A DNA stretch of 6,643 nt from Gammaproteobacteria bacterium (lineage in GTDB: Bacteria; Pseudomonadota; Gammaproteobacteria; Steroidobacterales; Steroidobacteraceae). The notes below the pieces were generated by a model. That model did no database searches. It was not told where the DNA came from and saw only the letters and a program-made list of their open reading frames with translations. Positions 1 through 6,643 of the stretch are shown here, piece by piece; the stretch's first letter is position 1; each line of letters begins with the position of its first letter. The translations under genes and the position numbers were made by a program. Where the stretch lies: positions 1-6,643 of the forward strand of contig JASHVF010000257.1 of the NCBI GenBank assembly GCA_030039615.1, read 5' to 3'.

Positions 1-351
1 GGCACCTGGTTCCTGCCGCGCGCGCTCGGCACGCCGCGCGCGCTCGGCCTCGCCTTGCTCGGGGAGAAGCTCCCCGCGGAGCAGGCGGCGCAGTGGGGGC
101 TCATCTGGCGCTGCGTCGAGGACGCCGAGCTCGCCGCCGTGGTGGATGCCCTGGCGCAGGGGTTCGCGGCCGCGCCCACCCGCGGATTGGCGCGCACCAA
201 GCAGGCGATGTACGCGGGCTGGGGCCGCTCGCTCGGCGAGCAGCTCGACGTCGAGCGCGATTTCCAGGCCGAGCTCGGCCGCAGCGCCGACTACGCCGAG
301 GGGGTGGCCGCATTCGCCGAGAAACGCACGCCGCGGTTCTCCGGCCGCTGA
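1..351 (+). CDS. paaG: PaaG, oxepin-CoA-forming 1,2-epoxyphenylacetyl-CoA isomerase (C-terminal part; 5' end outside window)
   Basis: An open frame enters at base 1 and ends at TGA 349-351, giving the last 116 residues of a crotonase-fold protein. It opens with GTWFLPRALG, continues with LGEKLPAEQAAQWGLIW and ends EGVAAFAEKRTPRFSGR. From memory this aligns without gaps to the last 116 residues of the 262-residue E. coli PaaG. The family isomerises ring-1,2-epoxyphenylacetyl-CoA to the seven-membered oxepin-CoA in the cytoplasmic phenylacetate pathway. The catalytic acidic residue lies in the P-D-x-G-G segment just upstream of the window, so the active site cannot be checked here. The first in-frame ATG lies deeper than this, inside the conserved domain, and is not the real start. 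paaI begins 13 bases downstream, and the paaI and paaZ neighbours support PaaG over a generic enoyl-CoA hydratase. Confidence 0.93.
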   Translation, partial: GTWFLPRALGTPRALGLALLGEKLPAEQAAQWGLIWRCVEDAELAAVVDALAQGFAAAPTRGLARTKQAMYAGWGRSLGEQLDVERDFQAELGRSADYAEGVAAFAEKRTPRFSGR

Positions 352-353
352 GC

Positions 354-358
354 GGAGG
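354..358 (+). promoter_or_regulatory. Ribosome binding site of paaI
   Basis: GGAGG lies 6 bases before the ATG at 365, in the 13-base gap after the paaG stop. It fixes the paaI start at 365 (or the adjacent ATG at 368) rather than at in-frame ATGs further upstream inside paaG. Confidence 0.75.
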
Positions 359-364
359 GCGGGC

Positions 365-814
365 ATGATGAGCAGCACAGCGCCCGAAGCCCAGCGCCGC
401 GCCGAGCAGGCCGCGCAGGCGCTCTACGAGCGCGACCGCGCCTCGCAGGCCCTGGGGATGCGGTTGCTGGCGGTGGGACCCGGCTGGGCGCGCGTCGCCA
501 TGACGGTGCGGCCGGACATGGTGAACGGACACGACGTCTGTCATGGCGGCCTGGTGTTCGCCCTCGCCGACAGCGCGTTCGCCTTCGCCTGCAACTCGCA
601 CAACGAGAACACGGTGGCGGCGGCGGCCGCGATCGATTTCCTCGCCGCGGCGCGCGCGGGAGATGAGCTCACGGCGCAAGCGAGCGAGCTGTGGCGCACG
701 CGGCGCAACGGCATCTACGAGATCGCGGTGTCGAACCAGCGCGGCGAGCGCGTGGCGCTCTTTCGCGGACGCTCGTACCGCACCGCGGGACAGGTGACGT
801 CCCTCAAGGAGTGA
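365..814 (+). CDS. paaI: PaaI, hydroxyphenylacetyl-CoA thioesterase (hot-dog fold)
   Basis: This 149-residue protein has the usual length of PaaI. The diagnostic segment is at residues 54-78: N54, H56, then the C-H-G-G motif at 59-62 and L-A-D at 67-69, followed by SAFAFACNS. In the family the Asn, the His-Gly pair and the Asp form the active site of a hot-dog acyl-CoA thioesterase, and all are present. PaaI cleaves ring-hydroxylated phenylacetyl-CoA and similar products in the cytoplasm. It frees CoA when the epoxide or later intermediates go astray. The frame is open further upstream, but the ATG at 365 has a good ribosome binding site and removes residues that overlap paaG. A second ATG follows directly at 368. 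The stop (812-814) lies 4 bases before paaZ, so the three genes are almost certainly one operon. Confidence 0.95.
   Translation: MMSSTAPEAQRRAEQAAQALYERDRASQALGMRLLAVGPGWARVAMTVRPDMVNGHDVCHGGLVFALADSAFAFACNSHNENTVAAAAAIDFLAAARAGDELTAQASELWRTRRNGIYEIAVSNQRGERVALFRGRSYRTAGQVTSLKE
806..811 (+). promoter_or_regulatory. Ribosome binding site of paaZ
   Basis: AAGGAG ends 7 bases before the paaZ ATG at 819 and overlaps the last codons of paaI. It supports 819 as the start and suggests that translation of paaZ is coupled to that of paaI. Confidence 0.8.
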
Positions 815-818
815 AGCG

Positions 819-2858
819 ATGCAGCTTGAGAGCTACGCCGCAGGCAAGTGGCGCACCGGCGCCGGCAACGGCACGGCGCTGCGCGATGCGACCACCGGCG
901 AGGTGGTCGCGCACGCCGGCGCCGACGGACTCGATACCGGCGCGATGCTCGCCTTCGCGCGCCAGGTCGGCGGGCCGAACCTGCGGCGGCTCACCTTCCA
1001 CGAGCGCGCCGCGCTCCTCAAGGCGCTCGCCAAGGACCTGAGCGAGCACAAGGAGGACTACTACCCGCTGTCGTTCGCGACCGGCGCCACCCGCGGCGAC
1101 TCCTGGATCGATATCGACGGCGGCATCAGCACGCTGTTCGTGTATGCGAGCAAGGGAACCCGTGAGCTGCCGAACAGCAGCGTCTACGTCGACGGCGGCG
1201 TCGAGGCGCTCTCCAAGACCGGCAGCTTCGTCGGCCAGCATCTGTGCGTGCCGCTCGAGGGGGCGGCGCTGCACATCAACGCCTTCAACTTCCCGGTGTG
1301 GGGCATGCTCGAGAAGCTCGCCCCGACGCTGCTCGCCGGCGTTCCGGCGATCGTCAAGCCCGCCACCCAGACCTGCTACCTCGCCGAGCGGGTCTTTCGG
1401 CGGATGCTCGAGTCGGGAATCCTGCCCGAGGGGGCGGTGCAGCTCATCCTGGGCGGAGTCGGAGACATCTTCGAGCATCTCACCTGTCAGGACGTGGTGT
1501 CGTTCACCGGCTCGGCGGCCACCGCGGTGAAGCTGCGCCAGCATCCGACCGTCATCGGCAGCTCGGTACGCTTCACCGCGGAGACCGATTCACTCAACTC
1601 CTCGATCCTCGGCCCCGATGCGGGCCCTGCGTCGCCGGAGCTCGACCTGTTCGTGCGCGAAGTGGTGCGCGAGATGACCGTCAAGGCGGGACAGAAATGC
1701 ACCGCGATCCGCAAGGCGATCGTGCCCGCGGCGCGCGCCGCGCAGGTGATCGAGGCGCTGCGCGCGGCGCTCGCCGGGGTCGTGTGCGGCGACCCGCGCC
1801 TCGAGCAGGTGAGGATGGGTCCGGTGGCCTCGCTCGGCCAGCGCCGCGAAGTGAACGAGCAGCTCGCGAAGCTCAAGGCGGAGGCGGAGGTGGTGGCGGG
1901 CGGAGCCGCCGCCGAGCCGCTCGGGGCCGATTCCGAGCGCGGCGCCTTCCTCGCGCCGACGCTGCTCTATTGCCGCGACGCGGCCGGCGCCCGCGCGATC
2001 CACACCGTCGAGGCCTTCGGCCCGGTGTGCACGCTGGTGCCGTACCGCGATGCGGATGAGGCCATTGCGCTCGCGCGCCGCGGCGGCGGGAGTCTCGCGG
2101 GCTCGGTGTTCACGGCGGACGAGGCGCTGGCGGCGCGGCTGGTGCTCGGGCTCGCGCCCTACCACGGCCGCATCGTGGTGGTGAACCGCCATTGCGCCAA
2201 GGAATCCACCGGCCACGGCTCGCCGCTCCCGCACCTGGTGCACGGCGGGCCGGGGCGCGCCGGCGGCGGCGAGGAGATGGGCGGCATCCGCGGCGTCATG
2301 CACTACCTGCAGCGCGTGGCGCTGCAGGGCACGCCGGACGTCATCACCGCGGCGAGCGGGCGCTGGACGCGCGGGGCGCGCGAGCTCGAGCCGGGCGTAC
2401 ACCCGTTCCGCAAGCCCTTCGGCGCGCTCGCCCTCGGCGACACGTTCCGCTCCGGCGAGCGCGAGGTCACGCTCGAGGACATCGAGCGCTTTGCGGCGCT
2501 CTCCGGCGACCGTTTCTACGCGCACATGGACGAGGCGCAGGCGCGGCGCAATCCGCTGTTCGGCGGCCGGGTCGCGCACGGCTACTTCCTGGTGTCGGCG
2601 GCCGCGGGGCTGTTCGTGGATGCGCCCTACGGGCCGGTGCTCGCCAACTACGGGCTCGACAACCTGCGCTTCGTGAAGCCGGTGAAGCCCGGCGAGCGCA
2701 TCCGGGTACGGCTCACCTGCAAGGAAAAGTCGCTGCGGGCCGGCGCCGGCTACGGCGAGGTGCGCTGGGACACGGCGATCACCAACCAGGACGGCGAGGC
2801 GGTCGCCAACTACGACGTGCTCACCATGGTGAGCGAGCAGGCGATCCCCGACTCCTGA
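819..2858 (+). CDS. paaZ: PaaZ, bifunctional oxepin-CoA hydrolase / 3-oxo-5,6-dehydrosuberyl-CoA semialdehyde dehydrogenase
   Basis: This 679-residue protein is close to the 681 of E. coli PaaZ and has both expected domains. Residues about 1-515 form an NADP-dependent aldehyde dehydrogenase. It has HINAFNFPVWGMLEKLAPTL from 152, the catalytic Glu255 in RFTAE and the catalytic Cys294 in GQKCTAIRKA. Residues about 530-675 form a MaoC-type (R)-hydratase with SGDRFYAHMD at 562-571, so Asp564 and His569 are the expected catalytic pair, followed by GGRVAHGYFL. The hydratase domain cleaves the oxepin-CoA ring and the dehydrogenase oxidises the resulting reactive aldehyde, so the intermediate passes between domains. 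All four catalytic residues are intact and no frameshift is seen. Here paaZ is the last gene after paaI, whereas in E. coli it is divergent from paaA. Its stop is 2 bases from that of modC on the other strand. Confidence 0.97.
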   Translation: MQLESYAAGKWRTGAGNGTALRDATTGEVVAHAGADGLDTGAMLAFARQVGGPNLRRLTFHERAALLKALAKDLSEHKEDYYPLSFATGATRGDSWIDIDGGISTLFVYASKGTRELPNSSVYVDGGVEALSKTGSFVGQHLCVPLEGAALHINAFNFPVWGMLEKLAPTLLAGVPAIVKPATQTCYLAERVFRRMLESGILPEGAVQLILGGVGDIFEHLTCQDVVSFTGSAATAVKLRQHPTVIGSSVRFTAETDSLNSSILGPDAGPASPELDLFVREVVREMTVKAGQKCTAIRKAIVPAARAAQVIEALRAALAGVVCGDPRLEQVRMGPVASLGQRREVNEQLAKLKAEAEVVAGGAAAEPLGADSERGAFLAPTLLYCRDAAGARAIHTVEAFGPVCTLVPYRDADEAIALARRGGGSLAGSVFTADEALAARLVLGLAPYHGRIVVVNRHCAKESTGHGSPLPHLVHGGPGRAGGGEEMGGIRGVMHYLQRVALQGTPDVITAASGRWTRGARELEPGVHPFRKPFGALALGDTFRSGEREVTLEDIERFAALSGDRFYAHMDEAQARRNPLFGGRVAHGYFLVSAAAGLFVDAPYGPVLANYGLDNLRFVKPVKPGERIRVRLTCKEKSLRAGAGYGEVRWDTAITNQDGEAVANYDVLTMVSEQAIPDS

Positions 2859-2860
2859 GG

Positions 2861-3949
2861 TCAGAGGCGAAAGGCGCGGCCGCGCGTCGATACCGCCTTC
2901 ACCAGCGCCCACACCGCATCTCCCGGCGCGAGGCGCAACGCCTGGCGGGCGCCGGCGGTGATGCGCGCGAGCACGATCGGCCCGCCGACGTCCACCTTGA
3001 CGAGCACGCTCGCGAACTCATCCGCGGCGATCTCGGCGACCGTGCCGAGGAGCGCGTTGCGCACGCTCAGGCCCTGGATCGGCTGGGTCGCGAGGATGAC
3101 GTCGCGCGCCAGCAGCTGCACCCGCACCCGCGCGCCGACGGCGGCGCCCCGCAGGCTCACCTGCAGCTTCCCTGAGCCGATCGAGAGGTCTGCCGTGCCG
3201 CCGTCTGCGTCGACCGCGGTGACGCGGCCGTCGAGCACCGAGCCCACGAGGTCAGGCGCGAGGTTGCTGCGCAGCTCGGCGCGCAGGCTCATCTCGTCCA
3301 CCGGCCCCGCGGCGCGCACCTGGCCGGCCTCGAGCAGCACCAGGTAGGTCGCGAGCTGCAGCACTTCCTCGAACTGATGGCTCACGTACACCATGGGGAT
3401 CGAGAGCCAGTCGCGCAGCGTCTCGAGGTAGGGCAGCACCTCCTCGCGGCGCGCCACGTCGAGCGAGGCGAGCGGCTCATCGAGCAGCAGCAGCTGCGGT
3501 TGGCAGAGCAGTGCCCGGCCGAGGGCCACCCGCTGGCGCTCGCCGCCGGAGAGCTCATGTGGCCGGCGGGCGAGCAGCGCCGCGAGCCCGAGAAGCTCCA
3601 CGACCTCCTCGAAGCGCACGTAGTGCACGGCGGCGCCGGCGCGCTTCTCCCCGTACCGCAGGTTGCCCGTGACCGTGAGGTGCGGGAACAGCCGCGCGTC
3701 CTGAAACAGGTAGCCGATGCGCCGCCGTTCCGGCGGCACGGCGACGCCGCGGCGCGTGTCGGTCAGCACCGTGTCGTCAAGCTGCACCTCGCCCTCATCG
3801 GGCGGCAGCAGGCCCGCGAGCATCTCGATCAGCGTGGTCTTGCCGCTGCCGGAGCGGCCGAAGAGCGCGATCACCCCGGGGGTCGGCGCGCTGAAGGTCG
3901 CCGCGAGAGTGAACTCGCCGCGTCGCTTGAGCACCGAGACGCGCAGCAT
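2861..3949 (-). CDS. modC: ModC, ATP-binding protein of the molybdate ABC importer
   Basis: This 362-residue ABC ATPase has Walker A GRSGSGKT at 31-38, the Q-loop Gln83 in GYLFQDARLFPH, signature LSGGERQ at 133-139, Walker B LLLLDEP at 153-159 and the switch His191 in YVSHQ. The tail from about residue 235 carries the regulatory region. Within it, SVRNALLGTV at 295-304 and the segment up to VWALVKAV (346-353) match the molybdate-binding TOBE/Mop domain. From memory, QDARLFPH, NLRYG and LLDEPLASLD are shared with E. coli ModC (352 residues), which argues against a sulfate or iron importer. The protein energises ModB at the inner membrane. Its ATG is 18 bases after the modB stop and has only a weak G-rich ribosome binding site, so coupling to modB is likely. 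Tungstate transport cannot be excluded from sequence alone. Confidence 0.95.
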   Translation of the reverse strand: MLRVSVLKRRGEFTLAATFSAPTPGVIALFGRSGSGKTTLIEMLAGLLPPDEGEVQLDDTVLTDTRRGVAVPPERRRIGYLFQDARLFPHLTVTGNLRYGEKRAGAAVHYVRFEEVVELLGLAALLARRPHELSGGERQRVALGRALLCQPQLLLLDEPLASLDVARREEVLPYLETLRDWLSIPMVYVSHQFEEVLQLATYLVLLEAGQVRAAGPVDEMSLRAELRSNLAPDLVGSVLDGRVTAVDADGGTADLSIGSGKLQVSLRGAAVGARVRVQLLARDVILATQPIQGLSVRNALLGTVAEIAADEFASVLVKVDVGGPIVLARITAGARQALRLAPGDAVWALVKAVSTRGRAFRL

Positions 3950-3967
3950 GAACCCGGCCCGCGTGCT

Positions 3968-4663
3968 CTAGCGGCCGAGGCGGCGGCGCACGCGCCGCGC
4001 CAGCAGCTCCGCCCCGAGCAGTCCCGTGAGGCCGAGCGCGAACGACAGCAGCGCGAGGCGCAGCGCCAGCGCATCGCCGTCGGGCGATTGCATGGCGGTG
4101 TAGAGGGCGAGCGGCAGGGTGCGGGTGACGCCCGGGATGTTGGCGGCGAAGGTGATGACCGCGCCGAACTCACCGAGCCCGGCGGCAAACGCCGTCACCG
4201 CTCCGGCGAGGATGCCGGGCAGCATCAAGGGCAGGGTGATGCTGAGAAAGCGATCGAGCGGCGCCGCGCCGAGCGTGCGCGCCGCCGCCTCGAGACCCCG
4301 GTCGACGTTCTCGAGCGACAGGCGGATGGCACGCACCATGAGCGGGAAGGTCATCACCGCGGTGGCGAGCGCCGCACCTGCGGTGGTGAAGGGCAGCTGG
4401 ATGCCGAAATGCCGGTGCAGCCAGCCGCCGAGTGCGCCGCGCGTGCCGAGCAGCAGCAGCAGCGCGTAGCCGACCGCCACCGGCGGCAGCACCAGCGGCA
4501 GATGCACGAAGGCGTCGAACAGCGTGCGTCCCGGGAAGCGCGCCCGTGTCAGGATCCAGGCGGTGAGCACCGCCGGCGGCAGGCTGAAGGCGACGCTGCG
4601 GCCGGCGACCTCGAGGCTGAGGCGCAGCGCATCCAGCTCGGCGGGGCCCAGGAGTGCGGTCAT
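3968..4663 (-). CDS. modB: ModB, permease of the molybdate ABC importer
   Basis: This 231-residue protein compares with 229 in E. coli ModB. It has about five hydrophobic spans, near residues 15-38, 50-73, 93-113, 140-172 and 200-222, and an Arg-rich cytoplasmic end. The EAA coupling loop that contacts the ATPase is clear at 125-145 (EAARTLGAAPLDRF, then SITLPL). HLPLVLPPVAVGY at 54-66 and FPLMVRAIRLSLE at 106-118 are, from memory, characteristic of ModB. It forms the inner-membrane channel for molybdate. The ATG at 4663 is chosen because the N terminus then lines up with E. coli ModB. A periplasmic binding protein gene (modA) usually precedes modB, but here the gene before it is a cysteine synthase, 58 bases away. 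Confidence 0.95.
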   Translation of the reverse strand: MTALLGPAELDALRLSLEVAGRSVAFSLPPAVLTAWILTRARFPGRTLFDAFVHLPLVLPPVAVGYALLLLLGTRGALGGWLHRHFGIQLPFTTAGAALATAVMTFPLMVRAIRLSLENVDRGLEAAARTLGAAPLDRFLSITLPLMLPGILAGAVTAFAAGLGEFGAVITFAANIPGVTRTLPLALYTAMQSPDGDALALRLALLSFALGLTGLLGAELLARRVRRRLGR

Positions 4664-4675
4664 CCGCCAACTGTA

Positions 4676-4709
4676 GCGCAGCCGTGCGCCGCAGCGTGTG
4701 CGCGCTGCG
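4676..4709 (-). other. Two abutting inverted repeats in the cysK-modB gap
   Basis: On the minus strand, after the cysteine synthase stop, a 7-base stem (CGCAGCG/CGCTGCG, 4703-4709 with 4690-4696, 6-base loop) is followed without a gap by a 5-base stem (GCGCA/TGCGC, 4685-4689 with 4676-4680, 4-base loop). Neither has a T-run, so a classical intrinsic terminator is not supported. They could form RNA structures that partly separate modBC expression from the upstream genes or mark a processing site. Short GC-rich inverted repeats also arise easily by chance in such DNA. The remainder of the gap holds no recognisable promoter or ModE operator. Confidence 0.4.
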
Positions 4710-4721
4710 AGCGCGCTCGCC

Positions 4722-5749
4722 TCAGGCGACCAGCGTCTGGGCGATGCTGATGGGCGGCCCGCCCGCAGGCACGGGTGCGTAGGCCGCCAGGCCCTTCTCC
4801 TCGAGCCAGGCGCGGTTGAAGAGCCGCGACTGATACTTGGCCCCGCCGTCGCACAGCACGGTCACGACCGTATGGCCGGGACCGAGCTCGCGCGCGACCT
4901 GCACCGCGGCGGCGGCGTTGATGCCGCTGGTGCTGCCGAGAAACAGTCCCTCCTCGTACAGCAGGCGGTAGACCCAGGTCACCGTGTCGGCGTCGGGAAC
5001 GTGCACGGCCGCATCGATGGGCGCGTCCTTGAGATTGGCGGTCACGCGGGCGATGCCGATGCCCTCGGTGATCGAGCCGCTGCCGCTCGCCTTGAGCGTG
5101 CCGCTGCGGAAGTACTCGTACAGGCTGCTGCCCGGCGGGTCCGCCAGCACGCAGCGCACGCTGGCGTTCCTCGACTTGAGGAATTCGGCCGTGCCGGCCA
5201 GCGTCCCGCCCGTGCCGGTGGAGGCGACGAACGCGTCGATGCGCCCGTCGGTCTGCGCCCAGATCTCCGGTCCCGTGGTGGCGCGGTGCGCATTGCGGTT
5301 GGCGGTGTTGTCGAACTGGTTCGACCAGATCGCGCCCGGCAGGGATGCGGCGAGGCGCTGCGCGACTTTCTGGTACTGGTTGGGGTTGCTGTAGGGAACG
5401 ACCGGGACCTTGTGGACCTCGGCGCCCAGCATCTCGAGCAGCCGGTATTTCTCCGGCGATTGGTTATCGGGCATCACGATGACGCAGCGATACTTGCGCG
5501 CGTTGCAGACGTGCGCGAGCCCGATGCCGGTGTTGCCGGCCGTGCCCTCGACCACGGTGCCGCCGGGAGCGAGTTGTCCGCGCCGCTCGGCGTCGGCGAC
5601 GATGGCGGCGGCGGCGCGGTCCTTGACCGAGCCGCCGGGATTCATGAACTCGGCCTTGCCGAGGATCTCGCAGCCGGTCTCCTCGCTCGCGCGCCGCAGC
5701 CGGATGAGCGGGGTGTTGCCGACCGCACCGATGAAGCCCGCGACCGCGC

Positions 5750-5753
<4 letters not shown>
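4722..5753 (-). CDS. cysK: Cysteine synthase (O-acetylserine sulfhydrylase family, PLP-dependent)
   Basis: This 343-residue fold-type II PLP enzyme starts at GTG 5753 and opens with FIGAVGNTPLIRL. Lys44 in NPGGSVKDR is the PLP Schiff-base lysine. EGTAGNTGIG at 69-78 is the substrate-binding loop, and GTGGT at 180-184 is the PLP phosphate loop. The family makes cysteine from O-acetylserine and sulfide in the cytoplasm. The loop reads T-A-G-N-T where E. coli CysK has T-S-G-N-T. Together with NQFDNTANR and TTGPEIW this places it, from memory, in a longer clade annotated as cysteine synthase A and resembling fungal enzymes, so the exact acceptor (O-acetylserine, O-acetylhomoserine or similar) is not certain. 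The GTG start overlaps the cysG stop as GTGA, and GAGG (5761-5764) sits 7 bases upstream. The frame is open further upstream but only antisense-free shadow of cysG lies there. The symbol cysK follows common usage. Confidence 0.9.

Positions 5754-6643
<890 letters not shown>

Noticed and set aside
101..679. A 192-codon minus-strand open frame opposite paaG and paaI
   Set aside because: It is Arg-rich with no domain and lies opposite two conserved genes that share an operon.
2874..2885. 12-base perfect palindrome as a terminator for paaZ
   Set aside because: It has no T-run after it on either strand and lies within modC coding sequence. Such GC palindromes are common at this composition, so it is not listed as a terminator.
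1590..2912. A 440-codon open frame on the minus strand opposite paaZ
   Set aside because: It is an antisense shadow of a clearly conserved paaZ. Its translation is rich in Arg, Ala, His and Glu with no recognisable domain, as expected opposite high-GC genes where stops are rare.
4446..4461. CAG-repeat-like stretch (also near 3485-3494)
   Set aside because: On the coding strand these are CTG leucine codons in a ModB membrane span and in the ModC Walker B strand. They are codon bias, not a microsatellite of note.
3377..4750. A 457-codon open frame on the plus strand opposite modC and modB
   Set aside because: Its product is a low-complexity Arg/Gln/Glu/His-rich string without motifs, while the opposite strand encodes well-conserved ModB and ModC. 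It also crosses the modB-modC gap without any sign of a real gene.

Overview
The window is about 70% G+C and almost entirely protein-coding. It suggests a high-GC proteobacterium (gamma or beta). That placement rests on gene content and on close resemblance, from memory, to E. coli PaaG, PaaI, PaaZ, ModB, ModC and CysG; no taxonomic marker gene is present. Two gene blocks run toward each other and meet tail to tail.

Left block (1-2858, plus strand): the end of a phenylacetate-catabolism operon. It holds the last 116 residues of PaaG (ring-epoxide isomerase), complete PaaI (hot-dog thioesterase) and complete PaaZ (two-domain ring-opening enzyme: aldehyde dehydrogenase plus MaoC-type hydratase). 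The genes are 13 and 4 bases apart, each complete one with a good ribosome binding site. PaaG isomerises the phenylacetyl-CoA epoxide to oxepin-CoA. PaaZ opens the ring and oxidises the resulting semialdehyde. PaaI removes CoA from stalled or dead-end intermediates. The epoxidase (paaABCDE), ligase (paaK) and beta-oxidation genes must lie outside the window.

Right block (2861-6643, minus strand, read right to left): the C-terminal part of CysG (siroheme synthase, running off the right edge), then a cysteine synthase whose GTG start overlaps the cysG stop (GTGA), then a 58-base gap with two abutting small inverted repeats, then modB and modC (molybdate ABC transporter permease and ATPase). No modA or modE is visible. 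The block brings together siroheme (sulfite/nitrite reductase cofactor), the cysteine-forming step and molybdate import, so it looks like sulfur and/or nitrate assimilation.

The paaZ and modC stop codons are only 2 bases apart, with no T-tailed terminator. I see no mobile element, CRISPR array, tRNA, rRNA or new defence-like system. This is mostly an ordinary metabolic region. The points worth a second look are the partnering of modBC with cysG-cysK without modA, the structured gap before modB, the terminator-less convergent junction, and a small in-frame duplication at the cysG 3' end.
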